A stretch of 64,000 nt of DNA. It comes from Trichoplax adhaerens (lineage: Eukaryota; Placozoa; Uniplacotomia; Trichoplacea; Trichoplacidae). The notes below the pieces were generated by a model. It was not told the origin of the DNA, did not search any database, and worked only from the letters and a program-made list of their open reading frames with translations. Location of the stretch: the NCBI RefSeq assembly GCF_000150275.1, contig NW_002060947.1, positions 5,495,229 to 5,559,228 of the forward strand. Reading direction: 5' to 3'. Shown here in pieces: positions 37,649 to 48,910 of the stretch. How positions within the stretch are numbered: position 1 is the first letter of the stretch; each line of letters starts with the position of its first letter. Position numbers and translations under genes: made by a program.

Positions 37649-38898
37649 ATGAGTACTCAAGAAATCGATTCATCAGAACTACCTAAAGTTCGTCAACTAG
37701 TTAACCAATTTTTATCCATTTCAATTACCCATCAGGTAAAAATATGTATTACAACATGTACAGTAGTATTATCACGTAATCAATTTATTTACAAGAAGAT
37801 TGTCATCGTTAACGAGCTCTTTATGTACTGTATGCTTTATATTTGCTATCATTTTTTTTTCGGTGGGCAATGTAGAAGAATAACTCTATAGATGATAAAA
37901 ATGAACTAGTTATCTATACTACATCGATCGGTATTATACGGGAAACTGCACAAGACTGTCAATTAGTTCGAAGTATTCTTCAAACGTTATGCCTGAAATT
38001 TATCGAGAAAGATGTTAGTATTCATCCGTTGTATTTAAAAGAATTATATGAGCGAATTGGTACCGTTAAAATTAAACTTCCTCAAACTTTTGTTGGTGGC
38101 CTCTACGTAGGGGTAAGTTAGCTATTGACTAATGTTAAAGGATAATACGTATATGATAATAATTTAAGAATTTTAAAATGAAAGTACGGTAGGTTCGTTC
38201 ACTTTATAAGACAAATTTTTATATTGAAAATCGGTTAACAATTTATGAATATGAAACTAGTATCTTATCCTCTTTGTACATTGGATGAATACAGCCGATT
38301 TTAGTAAGCAAATAGCTAATTGTTTTAATCCTCATCCACGAAAATATATAAGGGGGCAAGTGCTGTTGAATCGTTGAATGAATCTGGAAAATTGCGCGAA
38401 CTAACGACCAATTTTGAGGTAAGCGATTCATAGACTACAGCAATTACCCAACCTTGAGTAGTTCATTTCCATTCATGAATCATTTATAATTCAGAAAATT
38501 GTTTCAATACCTTGTCGATATTTTATTTCCTATCGTCCACTTTATAGTTATTATCTTTTCATGGCTTATTAAATAGTTTCAATTATTAACTAACTATTGG
38601 ATGTTTTATACGTTTGTAGAGACAAGGTGCAACGGAAATTAATTGTGCATCATGTTATGATTACCGTTTTGTACCATGCCACTCGTGCCATGGTAGTCGA
38701 CGGAATAGAAGTTCCTCTTTTAATCGAATTGCTGAACTGAAATGCGGTCAATGTAATGAAAACGGATTACAGCTATGTCCACAATGTTCTATCCCAATGC
38801 GATCAAGGGCTAATTCAGCTCCAAAGCGTCAATTTGAGAGTGAAAAACATTACAATTTACAAGTACCATGTACTAATTATACACTCAAGTTATCATAG
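37649..38898 (+). CDS. GRXCR: GRXCR-like glutaredoxin/cysteine-rich protein
   Basis: Four exons, 37649-37735, 37876-38112, 38353-38418 and 38620-38898, give 222 aa with phase 0 throughout. The N-terminal exon is polar. Exons 2 and 3 form a glutaredoxin fold: VIYTTSIGIIRETAQDC, then a KFIEKDVSIHP strand, LPQTFVGGLYVGG and LNESGKL. The usual CPYC redox site is missing; a lone Cys sits in the following helix, so thiol oxidoreductase activity is doubtful. The last exon has four CxxC pairs (CASC, CHSC, CGQC, CPQC), the double zinc ribbon typical of GRXCR1/GRXCR2 and of related plant glutaredoxins. In vertebrates GRXCR proteins organise actin-rich hair-cell stereocilia; a role in microvilli or cilia here is inference. 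An extra upstream exon cannot be excluded because vertebrate GRXCR1 is longer. Confidence 0.82.
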
Positions 38899-40049
38899 CT
38901 TATTAAGATTAGGAAGTTGATTAGTTTTTCAATCTCGACCTGTACCAAAGAGTAATTTCCGACTGATGATTACCACGCAACCTACCTCGACGCTAACAAA
39001 TTGGTATCTATTTCAATTTGCAATTTACAGATACTTGTATATTGTGTATAAAATGATAAAAAGGAACCATTTGTCGGTACTATCTCATGTATAGGGCGAT
39101 TGTATGCAAAAAATGATGAGTACATTCATTCTCTTCTTAATCAAAGGAATGATTTACAATGATAAAAACAGCAAGATTTATTGTGTTTGACTTTGGAATA
39201 CAAAATGGATTACAAATTGTAGTTATCAACGTATACTGGTTAAATATTATAGAATATACATTTTATAAAAGCAAGCTGAGCATCGCCATGCACGTACAGT
39301 ACGTACATGTATCCATTTTTATAATTTTATCTTTTCAAATTGCAATCACTACTGTACACTATACCATTGTTGACTGCATTCAGAGCTTGGATATAGGATA
39401 ATGATTAATTTTCTTGGCCTAATGGAATAGAAAGAGAAAAAGATGGCATGATCAGTTGATATCTGTTGTCACCACTGCATTGGTAATTATAGCTAGCAGA
39501 GTACTGTATGATAGCCCTTTGAAAATTGTCTAGTAGCTGTGTTTGAAATAAAGATAAACAAAGCATAAGCTGAATATGAAGTACATGCATGAGGCTATAT
39601 GCATAATACTAATTGACATCGTGTATTGATTCACTATCAGGGTATTGTAAAAGCAATTCCATTCGTAAAGTATACCATGTTACTTGGAATAGATCGCCTA
39701 ATGAAAGTATTCTGGTTGGGGAATGCATCCAATTACCTATCCCTATTTTGAAAATCGAGATTTTACTGGGAGTTGTTCTGGTTGAAGCTAGTGTACAACC
39801 ATCACTAGTTTGTAGTTAGTGCAATGCCTTACAAATAGTAAGATTGCAGTATTTTGCGTTGCACTATTTTGCGATTGCAGTTTGAAATAGAATAATTGTA
39901 AACTACTACGATAGGAGATTGTAGCAATAGGTACGTTGTGGTGTTGATTCTACTGGTAGCAACGTGAACGTATGTCAACCGAAGAAGAAATGGATTACAA
40001 AAGTACTGTCCAACGAATGGCCTACTAGATCACCAGTAGTGCACCACCA
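38899..40049. other. no gene seen
   Basis: Short open frames only (for example 39159-39401 and 39613-39819 on the plus strand), without splice partners or domain resemblance. This is the convergent gap between the GRXCR-like gene and the NDUFC2-like gene. Confidence 0.5.
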
Positions 40050-40617
40050 CTATACACTCATTCTAATCCTAATACGATTATGCAGTGAAAGGCGTATTGA
40101 AAATAAGCCCAAGTTGAGCGGTAGGTTATAGTGACTTTGAATACCTTTATCAGAAATGTCTTGCACCAGTCTGGTTACATAAGGTTTCATTCGCATCATT
40201 CTCTCATATCGTGCGGTGGTATTTTCTTCATATTTATGAACTTGATAGCCAATAGCCAGTCCAATCAATGTATAAAGGACATGCGTTTGTGGCTCTAAAA
40301 ATAAATCAAGCATGCATTAATAGAAGTTACTGGAGGCCTAGGATAATGTATTGATGCCATCAACGATAGCGGCTATTGAATATGATGATATCCAATTGAT
40401 TTTATCGTAAGCATTGACCACTGGCTACCCGGACTGCAGTGACCATGTCGACTGTGCACACTGTACTACTGTATATACTGTATGATGATAGCAAATCAAT
40501 CTCCTACAATTGAACGCATCGATAGTTACTTCGAAATAGACGATGATGTCTTAATCCATTGCTAAAGCAAGCTACCCATATACCACCAGCGCCAAAAAAG
40601 AGAATGGTTCGCAGCAT
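40050..40617 (-). CDS. NDUFC2: small two-TM protein resembling complex I subunit NDUFC2
   Basis: Exon 1 runs from the ATG at 40617 to 40530 (29 codons plus one base). After a 235-base GT-AG intron, exon 2 starts at 40294 in the matching phase and is open to a TGA ending at 40050. The joined protein begins MLRTILFFGAGGIWVACFSN (TM1), then a basic LRHHRLFRK turn, then HVLYTLIGLAIGYQVHKYEE (TM2) and an ARYERMMRMK helix. This order, including the His-x-LYxxxGxxxGYxxxKxE pattern, parallels NDUFC2 (B14.5b) of the inner-membrane arm of respiratory complex I. The C-terminal 30 residues after QDISDK may be intron read-through: a GT donor at 40144 would end the exon at 40145 and lead to an unseen last exon. 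The family call rests on a short match. Confidence 0.45.
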
Positions 40618-40728
40618 ATTCACCAAGAGAAAGAAGAAATTGAAAAAGTGGCAAGATGGCGACAGCAGCACTGGTTCAGTGGTTGCGATCAGCCTGCAGT
40701 CTAGTGCTTTGGCTTGGACAGGCCGCGT

Positions 40729-41160
40729 CGAGACTACAGTACAGTACACTGTAGTCTGGACCTCTGTACTGTACAGTACAGTACACTGGACGCTGCACAG
40801 TACGCTACACTTTACACTGTACACTGTAGGCACTTTGAATACTGTACAGTACAGTACAGTACAGTACTGAGTACTGTACGTCGACGACTAAAAAGAATCA
40901 CAGAATCTGTATGGCGTACAGTACAGTACAACCATTACCTTGATTAACCTGTACTGCTGTACAGGATGAGTACAGTACAACGGACCAATATACACTATTG
41001 TACAGTACTGTACTGTACAGTATAGTCTTCCAGAGCAGTACAGACGGTACCGTACAGTACTGTAATGTACAGTACAGTGTACAGTGTACTGTGTCGGTGA
41101 ATACACTGTGCACTGTACACTGTAAACGAGCATTCTTATAGTACACTGTATGGACTCTTT
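40729..41160. repeat. dense CAGTAC/GTACTG palindromic word cluster
   Basis: About 430 bases are built largely from overlapping ACAGTAC, GTACTGTAC and ACTGTACAC words on both strands. The words are self-complementary, so the block can fold into many alternative hairpins. The two-strand open frames here (rich in Tyr-Ser-Thr-Val-Gln-Cys) are by-products of the word. The same word is scattered through the window, with another dense cluster at 54.87-55.12 kb. Confidence 0.85.
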
Positions 41161-41483
41161 TACGCCCGTACTGGACTCTACTGAATGGAGCAAACGTGAG
41201 CCAATGACTTTTGTACGTTGCAGTACTGCACTGGATAACTCGACTAAATCATCCATTGAAAGTCGAACATGCGACACTCTCCAGTGATGTAGAATGCAGC
41301 TCCAAATGGCTAACCTACTGTAGGCTAGCTGACCGCTGCAAAATGGCCAGATAAACTACTGGAAAGGCAATAGTTTCGTTATCCCTGCTACGAAGTAGTC
41401 ACTTCTGCCAACAATATCGGGTTGACTTTATTTTTTACCTCGGCTAACTCATCTCTTGACCGTCCATTTTCCATTAGCTGATA

Positions 41484-41947
41484 GGCATACTGTACAGTAC
41501 TGTCGTAATCGGCTTCTGTTCTGCGACCATAGTCTTTTCTTGCAGGGTTGTCATTTGAGCAAGTACTTTGCTACTATTTTACAACACATGATTCTATCTT
41601 GTAGGCATACTGTACTGTCGTAATCGGCTTATGTTCTGCGACCATAGTCTTTTCTTGCAGGGTTGTCATTTGAGCAAGTACTCTGCTACTATTTTACAAC
41701 ACATGATTTTATCTTGTAGGCATACTGTACTGTCGTAATCGGCTTATGTTCTGCGACCATAGTCTTTTCTTGCAGGGTTGTCATTTGAGCAAGTACTTTG
41801 CTACTATTTTACAACACATGATTCTATCTTGTAGGCATACTGTACTGTCGTAATCGGCTTATGTTCTGCGACCATAGTCTTTTCTTGCAGGGTTGTCATT
41901 GAGCAAGTACTTTGCTACTATTTTACAACACATGATTTTGTACGGAC
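41484..41947. repeat. four-copy tandem repeat, 115-bp period
   Basis: Units start with GGCATACTGTAC at 41484, 41604, 41719 and 41834. The last three are exactly 115 bases apart and nearly identical; the first carries a small extra AGTACT insertion that makes it 120 bases. The array ends abruptly at about 41940, just before a perfect palindrome. Confidence 0.95.
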
Positions 41948-41952
41948 CACAG

Positions 41953-41980
41953 AATTGGCTGACTTGCAAGTCAGCCAATT
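41953..41980. repeat. perfect 28-bp palindrome at the end of the 115-bp array
   Basis: AATTGGCTGACTTG is followed immediately by its reverse complement, with no spacer. It begins five bases after the 115-bp array stops. Confidence 0.93.
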
Positions 41981-44327
41981 ACCTTTTTCTTCTTCAAAAG
42001 CCTCTGGTCTGGTCAAGGATTTACAAAAACAGAAAATGGTCTGGTCTGGTGCTACAGGACTGCATCAGACATGGCGCAGACAACTGCATTCTACAAGTCT
42101 ACTAAAGTGTCCAAAATTGCACAACGTGTACAACAATCTTTGCAATAACAAACTGCGCAAACACACAATCCATCGGTTACGGATGCTCCTTCATAAGTCT
42201 ATCGTTGGACTCGATTTTTATAGTACAGTATAGCAATAAGTTGGTTTTCCTTTAGTCAAGATCTCCGCAGTTAGCCAGGGAACCTGAAGAGTAGACAGTT
42301 TACTTTAGGGTCGATCACCAAAGCTCTTTTGTGATACCATCCTAAAAGTAGACGATGATGCTTATGTTGATCCCTTTGCCCACAGCTTACCACCTGACCT
42401 GGTCCTATCAACCTGGTCGTGATAACATGGACTACTCAAAAGAAAAAGTGAGTAGTCCTTGGTGGTAGCATGCCATGGAGACAGAATATTTTTTGCAAAG
42501 CATGTGCTAATGTACAATGTATAAACCGGATGACAATTATTGAGGAGTGGCTGCTCCAACCCATTCAACCACATCGGTAGTACTGTAAAATAGAAAGAAT
42601 TCATGCCGATGGTGATCTCAATCATCCTACAGAGTGCGCAATCATAAAGAAAAGTCGTTAATTGACTTAGTGTTGTTGAATAGTCGCAGCATGTGCTCTC
42701 GCTACTACGTGTTGTCTGTCTTCTCTCGCATTTTATATCTTTCTTCTTTTTGCAGTAATCCCGCCCTAACTGCCCTGTCTGGTAATCCTCACGTATTCCA
42801 GCATTGCTGCAGGTGGGCACTTCAATGAATCAATCAATCACTTGTTTGCATCGCACTGTATCCTACATATCTGTCTATTCAAACTCTACTTCATCACCTT
42901 TTGCGTCTGTACTGCTCATGGAGTACTGCAGACATTCACCGACGCCTTTCTATTATTTAGATACCCCTCCAACCTAGCTTCTATTTACAACATTACAATC
43001 AGCCATTAGAGGACCTTCAACGAGACTATGTATGATTGAATGTCTATGGATCGGAGTGGCAGTCTTTGCTCATAAAGTACAAGGAATTTTCATTTGTAAT
43101 TTACCGTTTGCCCATAAGAAGACATCCAGCTAGACGGCGTACAATTAAAAGTCAAAGTGACTGTTGTTCCTCATCAATTAAAAAATGGAGCTTCCTTTGG
43201 CCCACAAGTCACAACAGGGCGTTCAACTAGACTAGGCACAATTGCAAGTTTATGAGACGGAGTGATAGTCGTTTCTTAATCAAGGTTAAAATGAGCTTCC
43301 GTTGATAACATTCTAGTTACCTCGTATAGAAAGAGAGAGATTCTATATACAAATATAATATAAAATTCAGTATAATCAAGCAATCGGTGTACTAGTCGTT
43401 TCTTAACAAATTAAATTAATTACAGTACTGTACACTAAAAAGGAGTTTACATGGATAATATCATTTTGGCCCAAAAAGTCAAGGACTGAGCGATGCCAAG
43501 AGCTATCAATTAAACTACGGCGATTGACCGTCCCAATTGTCGATAGATCGGTGTAGCTATCATTTTATCGCAAAATAAGGGATTCAAAATGGAGCTGATT
43601 TATACAGTAGAACTGATCTGCATTCGGTAGTATTCTCAACTGCATGCGGTGAGACATCGTTACCTTCTCCAACGCAACAGTAAAAAAATTGCACTGTCTC
43701 ATATTGCGAATATGCCACAATGTATCCTGCTATCATCTGTACTGAAATTAAAAGAATTATTGCAGTTTAGAGGCATGTGGTAACGCTATAGACAATCGCT
43801 CAGTATTGCTTATACACCTAAAATAATCACTTAATTATTGATAAATCGCCAAATTATTCTATCCCAAAAGAGATTTCGAGCTACAGGGATTGGCCCCTCC
43901 GTCAGAGTGATAATTATTTTCGTCATACGTGTAAAATCAGATTGAATTAAAACCGCCTGGTAAATCAAGCTGATCGCGGCCATGGCAATGAGTTCTTACT
44001 GTAGATATAGAATTATTCGTATAGCTATAACTACAACCGCCATACCAAATGTTTATGATTTTATAGCAGCGGTTACATGACGAAATGTGCCTATTCAAGA
44101 CCAGTATTTCAGCGTAGATTGCACTGCGTACAATCAGCAAATTCTAGAACAGCACCCGTCAAACGTGATGAACTTTTTCTTTGCGATGTACAGTAACTTA
44201 GTAGTCCGCAGAATAAAGGTTAATACGCATAGTTCACTGTCCAACGACCATTTTGGAGCAAGAAGTTTCTCACAATGTTTCTGGGCTACTTTCAGCTACT
44301 TTATCATTAACTAAATGTGACCTAGCA

Positions 44328-44645
44328 ACATATTAATAACCCCTTGCCTTAGGAAAATCTTCATTTTTGCGGATGTGACAAAATAATCTCCTTAACATTC
44401 ATGGATGCTATAAATGTAATACAATTTCATTTTTATTTCCCTACTGCATTCGATCATATCGAATTGAGACTGCGATATTCCTACATATTAATAACCTCTT
44501 GCTTTAGGAAAATCTTCATTTTTGCGAATATGACAAATAATCTCCTTAACATTCATGGATGCTATAAATGTAATACAATTTCATTTTTATTTCCCTACTG
44601 CATTCGATCATATCGAATCGAGACAGCGATATTCCTACATATTAA
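44328..44645. repeat. 155-bp direct duplication
   Basis: ACATATTAATAACC...GATATTCCT at 44328 is repeated from 44483 with only a few changes (CCCC to CTCT, a one-base deletion, GAATTG to GAATCG). A third partial ACATATTAAA start is at 44638. No coding content was recognised in it. Confidence 0.9.
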
Positions 44646-45379
44646 ATTACTAAAATATAATGATATGATAACTTCTTCTATTAAACGTACCCTGGGTTCA
44701 GTTTAGAAGACGAAATAAAACTTGTAAGAAGTATAAGAAATAATGCTTGCCATACTTGACATTATCAGTATAACATATATAAAATATATGCGCAACTTTG
44801 TGAGTATCAAGCAAGCATTTCCCTTTAATCAATTGCTTAGTTCCGTCAATATTCAATACAGCTTGCTATTGACTATCAGGGATATCTGAAAAAGCATGTC
44901 TAAATGAAATACGGGTATAGGCTACGAGAAGGGTGTTTATATCCTAATACAAGTATACAGTACACTATTGACTATGGCTGCCTTAATTCACAAGTCGGCT
45001 AGAAAAACTTCAAAAGATAAACACAAAAAGTGCGCCATCACTTTTAAAATATATCACACCGATGATACTAAAAAGGTTGTTTAACATATGCAACTTAAAA
45101 TATCTTGACTTTATTTTGCAAATATCATAATAAAAATAGAAGCCCTCGTTCTACTGTATTATCTACTGTCTTATCATTTCCACGAATAAAATAGTTTCAA
45201 ATGCACTATAATAGCTATATCGAAAAATAGGCGATATCATTGTACAATAAATTCAAATTAAAACATAAAATAAAAATGACTATACTGCCTCTATTGAATA
45301 ATTCGGATAGAATCTTCATCATAAGATGTTATACTAGCTCAATGCGCATTATTCCTTGGAAACTTGAAAACACTGTTCA

Positions 45380-48300
45380 TTAAGATTTACTGTTGATAAT
45401 CTTGTTTGTATGGCGATGCTTGTTAAAACTTTTATGATGTGCTGGAGAAGGTCGATCGATTGTGATAGAAGGAGATGTTGTAGGCTCAGAGATATTCAAG
45501 TTTAACTTAGTATTAAAATCTAAAACAGAATCCTTCTCCTTCGAAATAGCATTCGTTTTAGTTTGGCAATTATCCAACCTTCCATTTCGCAATTTAACGG
45601 ACTTGTCATACATAGTCTTTGCAGATTCATGGTTATTTTGCAACTCATAAATTGCTCCAAGATTATCGTAAGATTGGACAAGATTCGTGTCATCTTTATC
45701 CAGTAATTTTAGTTGAATTTTTAAGCACTGATGATGCATAGTAAGCGCATCTTCATATTGACCTTGCAATCGATAAACTAATCCTATATTGTTATACGAT
45801 TGAGCTATTTCTAAATGATTCCCATCAGATAATATCGACTGTCGAATTTCCAACGCTAATTTATAATTTAATAAAGCATCATCGTATTTACCCATTCGAT
45901 AACACAACCATCCAATATTATCATGGCAATCAATGACATCAGCATGATTCTTTCTACTTAAATTAGATAAAATTTTTGAATATTTTTGATATGCTACTAC
46001 AGCTTGGTGATATTGATGTTGTATTTGATATATTGATATTATATTCAAGTAAGCATCTAAAAGTGCAGAGTCATTTTCTGCAGCACAGTGTAGTCGAATT
46101 TGAATTGATTTATCATACATAGACAAGGCATCATCATAACACTTCTGCACTTGATAGATTGATGCTAGATTGAAATAAAGCTCAGCACAATTCGTATTAT
46201 TCTCACCATAATGATGAATTTGAATACTGAGAGCTTGCTGATACATTTCTACAGCTTGACTATATTGACCTTGTTGATTATAGACATAAGCGATATTATT
46301 ATAAGATTGTAATAAAATAGCACTGTTATTTCCTACTACTTCCAACCTGATTTTCAAGGATTTTTGATACGTTAATAAAGCAATCTCATATTTGTTTTGT
46401 AGTTGATATGCAGTAGCAAGATTGTTATAAGTGGTTGCAACTTCAATATTAATCTCCTCTAATAATTGCAACTGAATACGTAAACATTTTTCAAACATGG
46501 ATATTGCGAGATCATATGTTTCTTGATACAGATACACTACACCAATATTATTATAAGAATCCGCTACATCGAGATGATTTTCATTATATTTTTCCAATTT
46601 TATATTTAAGGATTGACGATGCATAGTTAAGCAGTGATGATAATCTTCTTGTAATCGATATACTAAAGCCAAGTTATTGTAGAATGTAGCAAGGCTGATA
46701 TCATTTTTTCCCTTCAATTTTAATTGCATATTTAATCCTTTTTCTAAGCTTTGAATAGCTTCATCATATTGGCCAAGGGATCGATAAACTAAACCCAAAC
46801 TATGATAACTTTCGGATAATTGTTGATGGCAATTGCCTAAACGGTTTTGGCGAATTTTTAAACATTTCTGAAGTATTGTGATTGCTCGATTAAGACGACC
46901 TAATGAATAATAACTTAAACCAATGTTGTAGTAACATTGAGCTATATCTAAATGGTCCTCATCTAAAATTTGTTCTCTTACTTTCAACGATTCTTGATAC
47001 TGATCTAATGCTTCATCGTGTTGTAACTTTGCTGAATGAATTAATCCAATATTATTATAAATTGAAGCCAAGTGAAGATTATTGGATCCAAGAGATTGCA
47101 AATAAATATCGATCGATTTTTGATACATGGATAAGGCATCATCATATTGCTTTTGCTTGTAATAAACTAATCCCATATTATTGTACAAGCCAGCAACATC
47201 CAATTGATTAATATCAATCTTGCGATTATCTTGTATATCCATTGATTTTTGATAATATTCTAACGCTTGGTTATAATTGTCTTGTAAATAATGGATTAAC
47301 GCAATAGCACTGTAGATGATAGCAACGACTAAATCGATTCCTCCCTCAGTTTGCCGTTTTTGTCTAATGGCAAGAGCTTTTTGCAACTTATCCATAGCCT
47401 CATCATATTTTGCAAATATCCGATAGACTAATGCCATATTATAATAGGTATCAGCAACATCTAAACTATCTTCACCTAATAATTTAAGTCGAATTTTCAA
47501 GCAATCACGAAATATAGACAAGGCATCCATATGTTTACATTGTAAGTAATAGATTAATCCAATATTATTGTAAGATGCAGCGACTAATAAATTGTCATTA
47601 CCAAGTAATTTTAACTTAATTTTAAGTGAACGACGATGAGTAGACAAGGCTTTGCTATATTGTCCTTGTGCTTGATAAATTAATGCAATATTATTGTTAA
47701 TAGCTGCAACATGGATGCTGTTTTTATCTAAAAATTTTAATTGATCATCCAGTTGTTGCTGGAGAATTTTGAATGCTTCATCATATTTTCCTTGAGATCG
47801 ATAAACAAGTGCCATATTATTATAAAATTGTAAATTGTGTATGCAAGGTCCATCTGTCATTTTATCCAGAATTTGGATACATTTTTGATAGAGTTCGATA
47901 GCTTGATCATAATGACCTTGTAGATATTTTAACCAGCCAATACTGTTATAACATTGAGCAACAGCGTAACATGTCTCACCAATGATGACCCTATATGTGT
48001 TTAAACTTTGATCAATTAGAGCTAAAGCCTCATCATATCGACCACCATGGATATAAATATCAGCTAAAATATGATGAGATTGAGCAACATCTAGACTTTG
48101 ATGGCCAAGAATTTCTTGTTGTATATTTAACGATTTCTGAATCATAATTTCGGCTTGTTCATACTTTCCCTGAAGTTGATAAGTTGTAGCAATATGATGA
48201 TAGGAATCAGCAACCAGTAAACTCCGCTGGCCGGTAATGGAAAGATCGATATTCAACGCTTTCTGCTGAGTGCTTAGTGCATCATCTAATTTACCCTGCA

Positions 48301-48910
48301 ATTGGTTGATTAATCCAATATTATGATAAGAACTGGCCAGATATAAATTTTCTTCTCCAAATAAACGACTAAAAATAGCCGAAGATTGTTGATGCATCAA
48401 GATTGCGTCTTGATTTTTGCCTTGATGGTAATAAACTAATCCGATGGCGCGATAAGTTTTAGCCATATCAAAACTGCACTCAGATTGATCCTGTAAGGCT
48501 TGAGATTGGATTTCTAACGCTTTCTCATGATTTACTAAAGCATCATGATATCGACCTTGTAAGCAACAAATACTGCCAATATTATTATAGCAGTGTGTTA
48601 TAGCTACGTTATCTTCTTCATGAACTGATTGATGGAGTTGAAATGATTGTTGATAATTTTCCATAGCCAATTGATATTTCCCCATCATACGATTAATATG
48701 TCCTCGATGATCGCAGCAATCAGCAATTTTAATTTTATCGCCTAGCTTTGACGCAATCTGGTAAGATATTTCACAATATTTCAAGGCTTCTTCAAACTTG
48801 TACTGCTTGCAATGCGTTTGCGAAATATAAATGTAGCGATCGCAAGCCGTAGAGCCTTGTAGTGAATAATCTATTACTTCACTGTCTACTTTTTTGCTGT
48901 CCTTACCCAT
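45380..48910 (-). CDS. intronless 26-repeat TPR protein
   Basis: A single frame of 1176 codons from the ATG read at 48910 to the TAA ending at 45380. After about 18 residues the protein is an uninterrupted series of 26 TPR units, almost all 42 residues, to about residue 1113. The consensus is Y-NNIGLVY-LQGQYDEAL--YQKSLKI---LLGED-LDVA-S, as in kinesin light chain, nephrocystin-3 and TPR tails of NB-ARC proteins. The last 60 residues are Ser/Thr/Lys/His-rich and probably disordered. There is no ATPase, kinase, signal peptide or membrane segment. Twenty-six units would form a long superhelix of more than three turns, a protein-binding scaffold. The repeats match the TPR tail of the NB-ARC protein at 8.4-12.4 kb more closely than generic TPRs, so a shared origin is likely. 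Partner and pathway are unknown. Confidence 0.88.
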   Translation of the reverse strand: MGKDSKKVDSEVIDYSLQGSTACDRYIYISQTHCKQYKFEEALKYCEISYQIASKLGDKIKIADCCDHRGHINRMMGKYQLAMENYQQSFQLHQSVHEEDNVAITHCYNNIGSICCLQGRYHDALVNHEKALEIQSQALQDQSECSFDMAKTYRAIGLVYYHQGKNQDAILMHQQSSAIFSRLFGEENLYLASSYHNIGLINQLQGKLDDALSTQQKALNIDLSITGQRSLLVADSYHHIATTYQLQGKYEQAEIMIQKSLNIQQEILGHQSLDVAQSHHILADIYIHGGRYDEALALIDQSLNTYRVIIGETCYAVAQCYNSIGWLKYLQGHYDQAIELYQKCIQILDKMTDGPCIHNLQFYNNMALVYRSQGKYDEAFKILQQQLDDQLKFLDKNSIHVAAINNNIALIYQAQGQYSKALSTHRRSLKIKLKLLGNDNLLVAASYNNIGLIYYLQCKHMDALSIFRDCLKIRLKLLGEDSLDVADTYYNMALVYRIFAKYDEAMDKLQKALAIRQKRQTEGGIDLVVAIIYSAIALIHYLQDNYNQALEYYQKSMDIQDNRKIDINQLDVAGLYNNMGLVYYKQKQYDDALSMYQKSIDIYLQSLGSNNLHLASIYNNIGLIHSAKLQHDEALDQYQESLKVREQILDEDHLDIAQCYYNIGLSYYSLGRLNRAITILQKCLKIRQNRLGNCHQQLSESYHSLGLVYRSLGQYDEAIQSLEKGLNMQLKLKGKNDISLATFYNNLALVYRLQEDYHHCLTMHRQSLNIKLEKYNENHLDVADSYNNIGVVYLYQETYDLAISMFEKCLRIQLQLLEEINIEVATTYNNLATAYQLQNKYEIALLTYQKSLKIRLEVVGNNSAILLQSYNNIAYVYNQQGQYSQAVEMYQQALSIQIHHYGENNTNCAELYFNLASIYQVQKCYDDALSMYDKSIQIRLHCAAENDSALLDAYLNIISIYQIQHQYHQAVVAYQKYSKILSNLSRKNHADVIDCHDNIGWLCYRMGKYDDALLNYKLALEIRQSILSDGNHLEIAQSYNNIGLVYRLQGQYEDALTMHHQCLKIQLKLLDKDDTNLVQSYDNLGAIYELQNNHESAKTMYDKSVKLRNGRLDNCQTKTNAISKEKDSVLDFNTKLNLNISEPTTSPSITIDRPSPAHHKSFNKHRHTNKIINSKS

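Larger units (their letters stand above)
40618..45379. other. repeat-rich interval without a supported gene
   Basis: Contains a GTAC-word cluster, a four-copy 115-bp array, a 28-bp palindrome and a 155-bp duplication (listed separately). Several overlapping open frames at 42.36-42.82 kb and 43.0-43.23 kb show no known domain and no consistent splice structure. Degenerate words of the form GTCGTTTCTTAA near 43130, 43270 and 43395 suggest another eroded tandem repeat. Confidence 0.5.

Noticed and set aside
40504-41277. Several 80-130-codon frames on both strands
   Set aside because: Beyond the NDUFC2-like first exon these frames are produced by the GTAC/CAGTAC words, which avoid stops on both strands.
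42362-42820. 152-codon minus frame
   Set aside because: Cys/Ser/Thr-rich composition without a domain, overlapped by a plus-strand frame, in repeat-rich DNA; not supported as a gene.
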